This document shows, one piece after another, positions 22,949-23,053 of a stretch of 23,053 nucleotides of DNA. Every line of letters begins with the position of its first letter. Positions within the stretch are counted from its first letter, which is position 1. The DNA is taken from positions 1 through 23,053 of the forward strand of contig JAEZKB010000195.1 in assembly GCA_023415605.1 (NCBI GenBank), read 5' to 3'. This DNA comes from Pseudomonadota bacterium. GTDB taxonomy: Bacteria > Pseudomonadota > Alphaproteobacteria > Rhizobiales > Devosiaceae. Position numbers and translations under genes: made by a program. The notes under the pieces were generated by a model. The model was not told the DNA's origin and searched no databases. It saw only the letters and a list, made by a program, of their open reading frames with translations.

Positions 22949-22974
22949 AAAATCGCTCCACTGGAGCGATTTTT
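22949..22974. terminator. Strong bidirectional Rho-independent terminator
   Basis: AAAATCGCTCC (22949-22959), loop ACT, and GGAGCGATTTT (22963-22973) form a perfect 11-base stem ending in a T-run on the plus strand and, by symmetry, on the minus strand. It lies 80 bases after the small membrane protein stop and closes the methyltransferase-S49 peptidase operon. Confidence 0.85.
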
Positions 22975-22993
22975 GCCTTCGGCCGGCTCGAAG

Positions 22994-23053
22994 TCCCCCG
23001 TAAACGGGGGAGGGATCCGCTGTGGCGCGATCTCTCCTTGATCCTCCCCCGCC
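22994..23053. repeat. CCCCCG/CGGGGG palindromic repeat at the right edge
   Basis: CCCCCG-TAAA-CGGGGG (22995-23010) is a perfect hairpin. CGGGGGAGGGATC (23005-23017) is repeated in inverted form as GATCCTCCCCCG (23040-23051) with a single extra G. The motif is thus present three times in 60 bases and continues to the window edge, suggesting a longer repeat element that is only partly visible. Confidence 0.6.

Overview
The window is an ordinary-looking stretch of core chromosome from a high-GC alphaproteobacterium, most likely of the order Hyphomicrobiales (Rhizobiales), perhaps near Devosiaceae. The evidence is a CcrM-type GANTC methyltransferase whose leader carries CtrA-like TTAR-N7-TTAR sites, an alphaproteobacterial GAAC-N7-GAAC (LexA-type) box, an ETF-ubiquinone oxidoreductase, a split atpI-atpB-atpE F0 operon, and the familiar runs DUF721/dsbA/smc/mutY and polyprenyl synthase/methyltransferase/S49 peptidase. 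There are no IS elements, phage genes, CRISPR arrays, tRNA or rRNA genes. Several genes use TTG or GTG starts. Every gap between genes is under 210 bases.

Layout. 1-1245: start of the F0 ATP synthase operon on the minus strand (atpI, atpB, and the ribosome binding site of atpE at the left edge), with a near-consensus promoter at 1306-1334. 1431-6546: minus-strand block holding DUF721/DciA-like protein, Tat-exported DsbA-like thiol oxidoreductase, SMC and a small membrane protein. 6592-7665: mutY, divergent from DUF721 and convergent with ccrM. 7736-10966: ccrM, rnhB and a PA0069-family radical SAM gene, all on minus. rnhB and the radical SAM gene are separated by a 99-bp near-perfect palindrome. 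11062-14056: moaB, an MFS transporter overlapping it, and a family-4-like uracil-DNA glycosylase. 14124-18520: plus-strand run of ETF-QO, a TPR protein and ispE. 18526-20914: minus-strand GAF/HD-GYP phosphodiesterase and long-chain polyprenyl diphosphate synthase. 20983-22869: plus-strand tRNA1(Val)-type methyltransferase, S49 peptidase and a small membrane protein. The right end is a palindrome-rich intergenic region with a strong bidirectional terminator.

Themes. Genome maintenance is prominent: SMC, MutY, RNase HII, UDG, CcrM, and perhaps DciA-like helicase loading and the radical SAM protein if it is truly LexA controlled. Respiratory and isoprenoid functions (F0, ETF-QO, IspE, polyprenyl synthase for the ubiquinone side chain) form the second theme. 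I did not find a convincing new multi-gene system. The best leads are non-coding: the 99-bp palindrome after the radical SAM gene, the SOS-like box in front of that gene, the CtrA-like cluster in front of ccrM, and the repeat cluster at the right edge.
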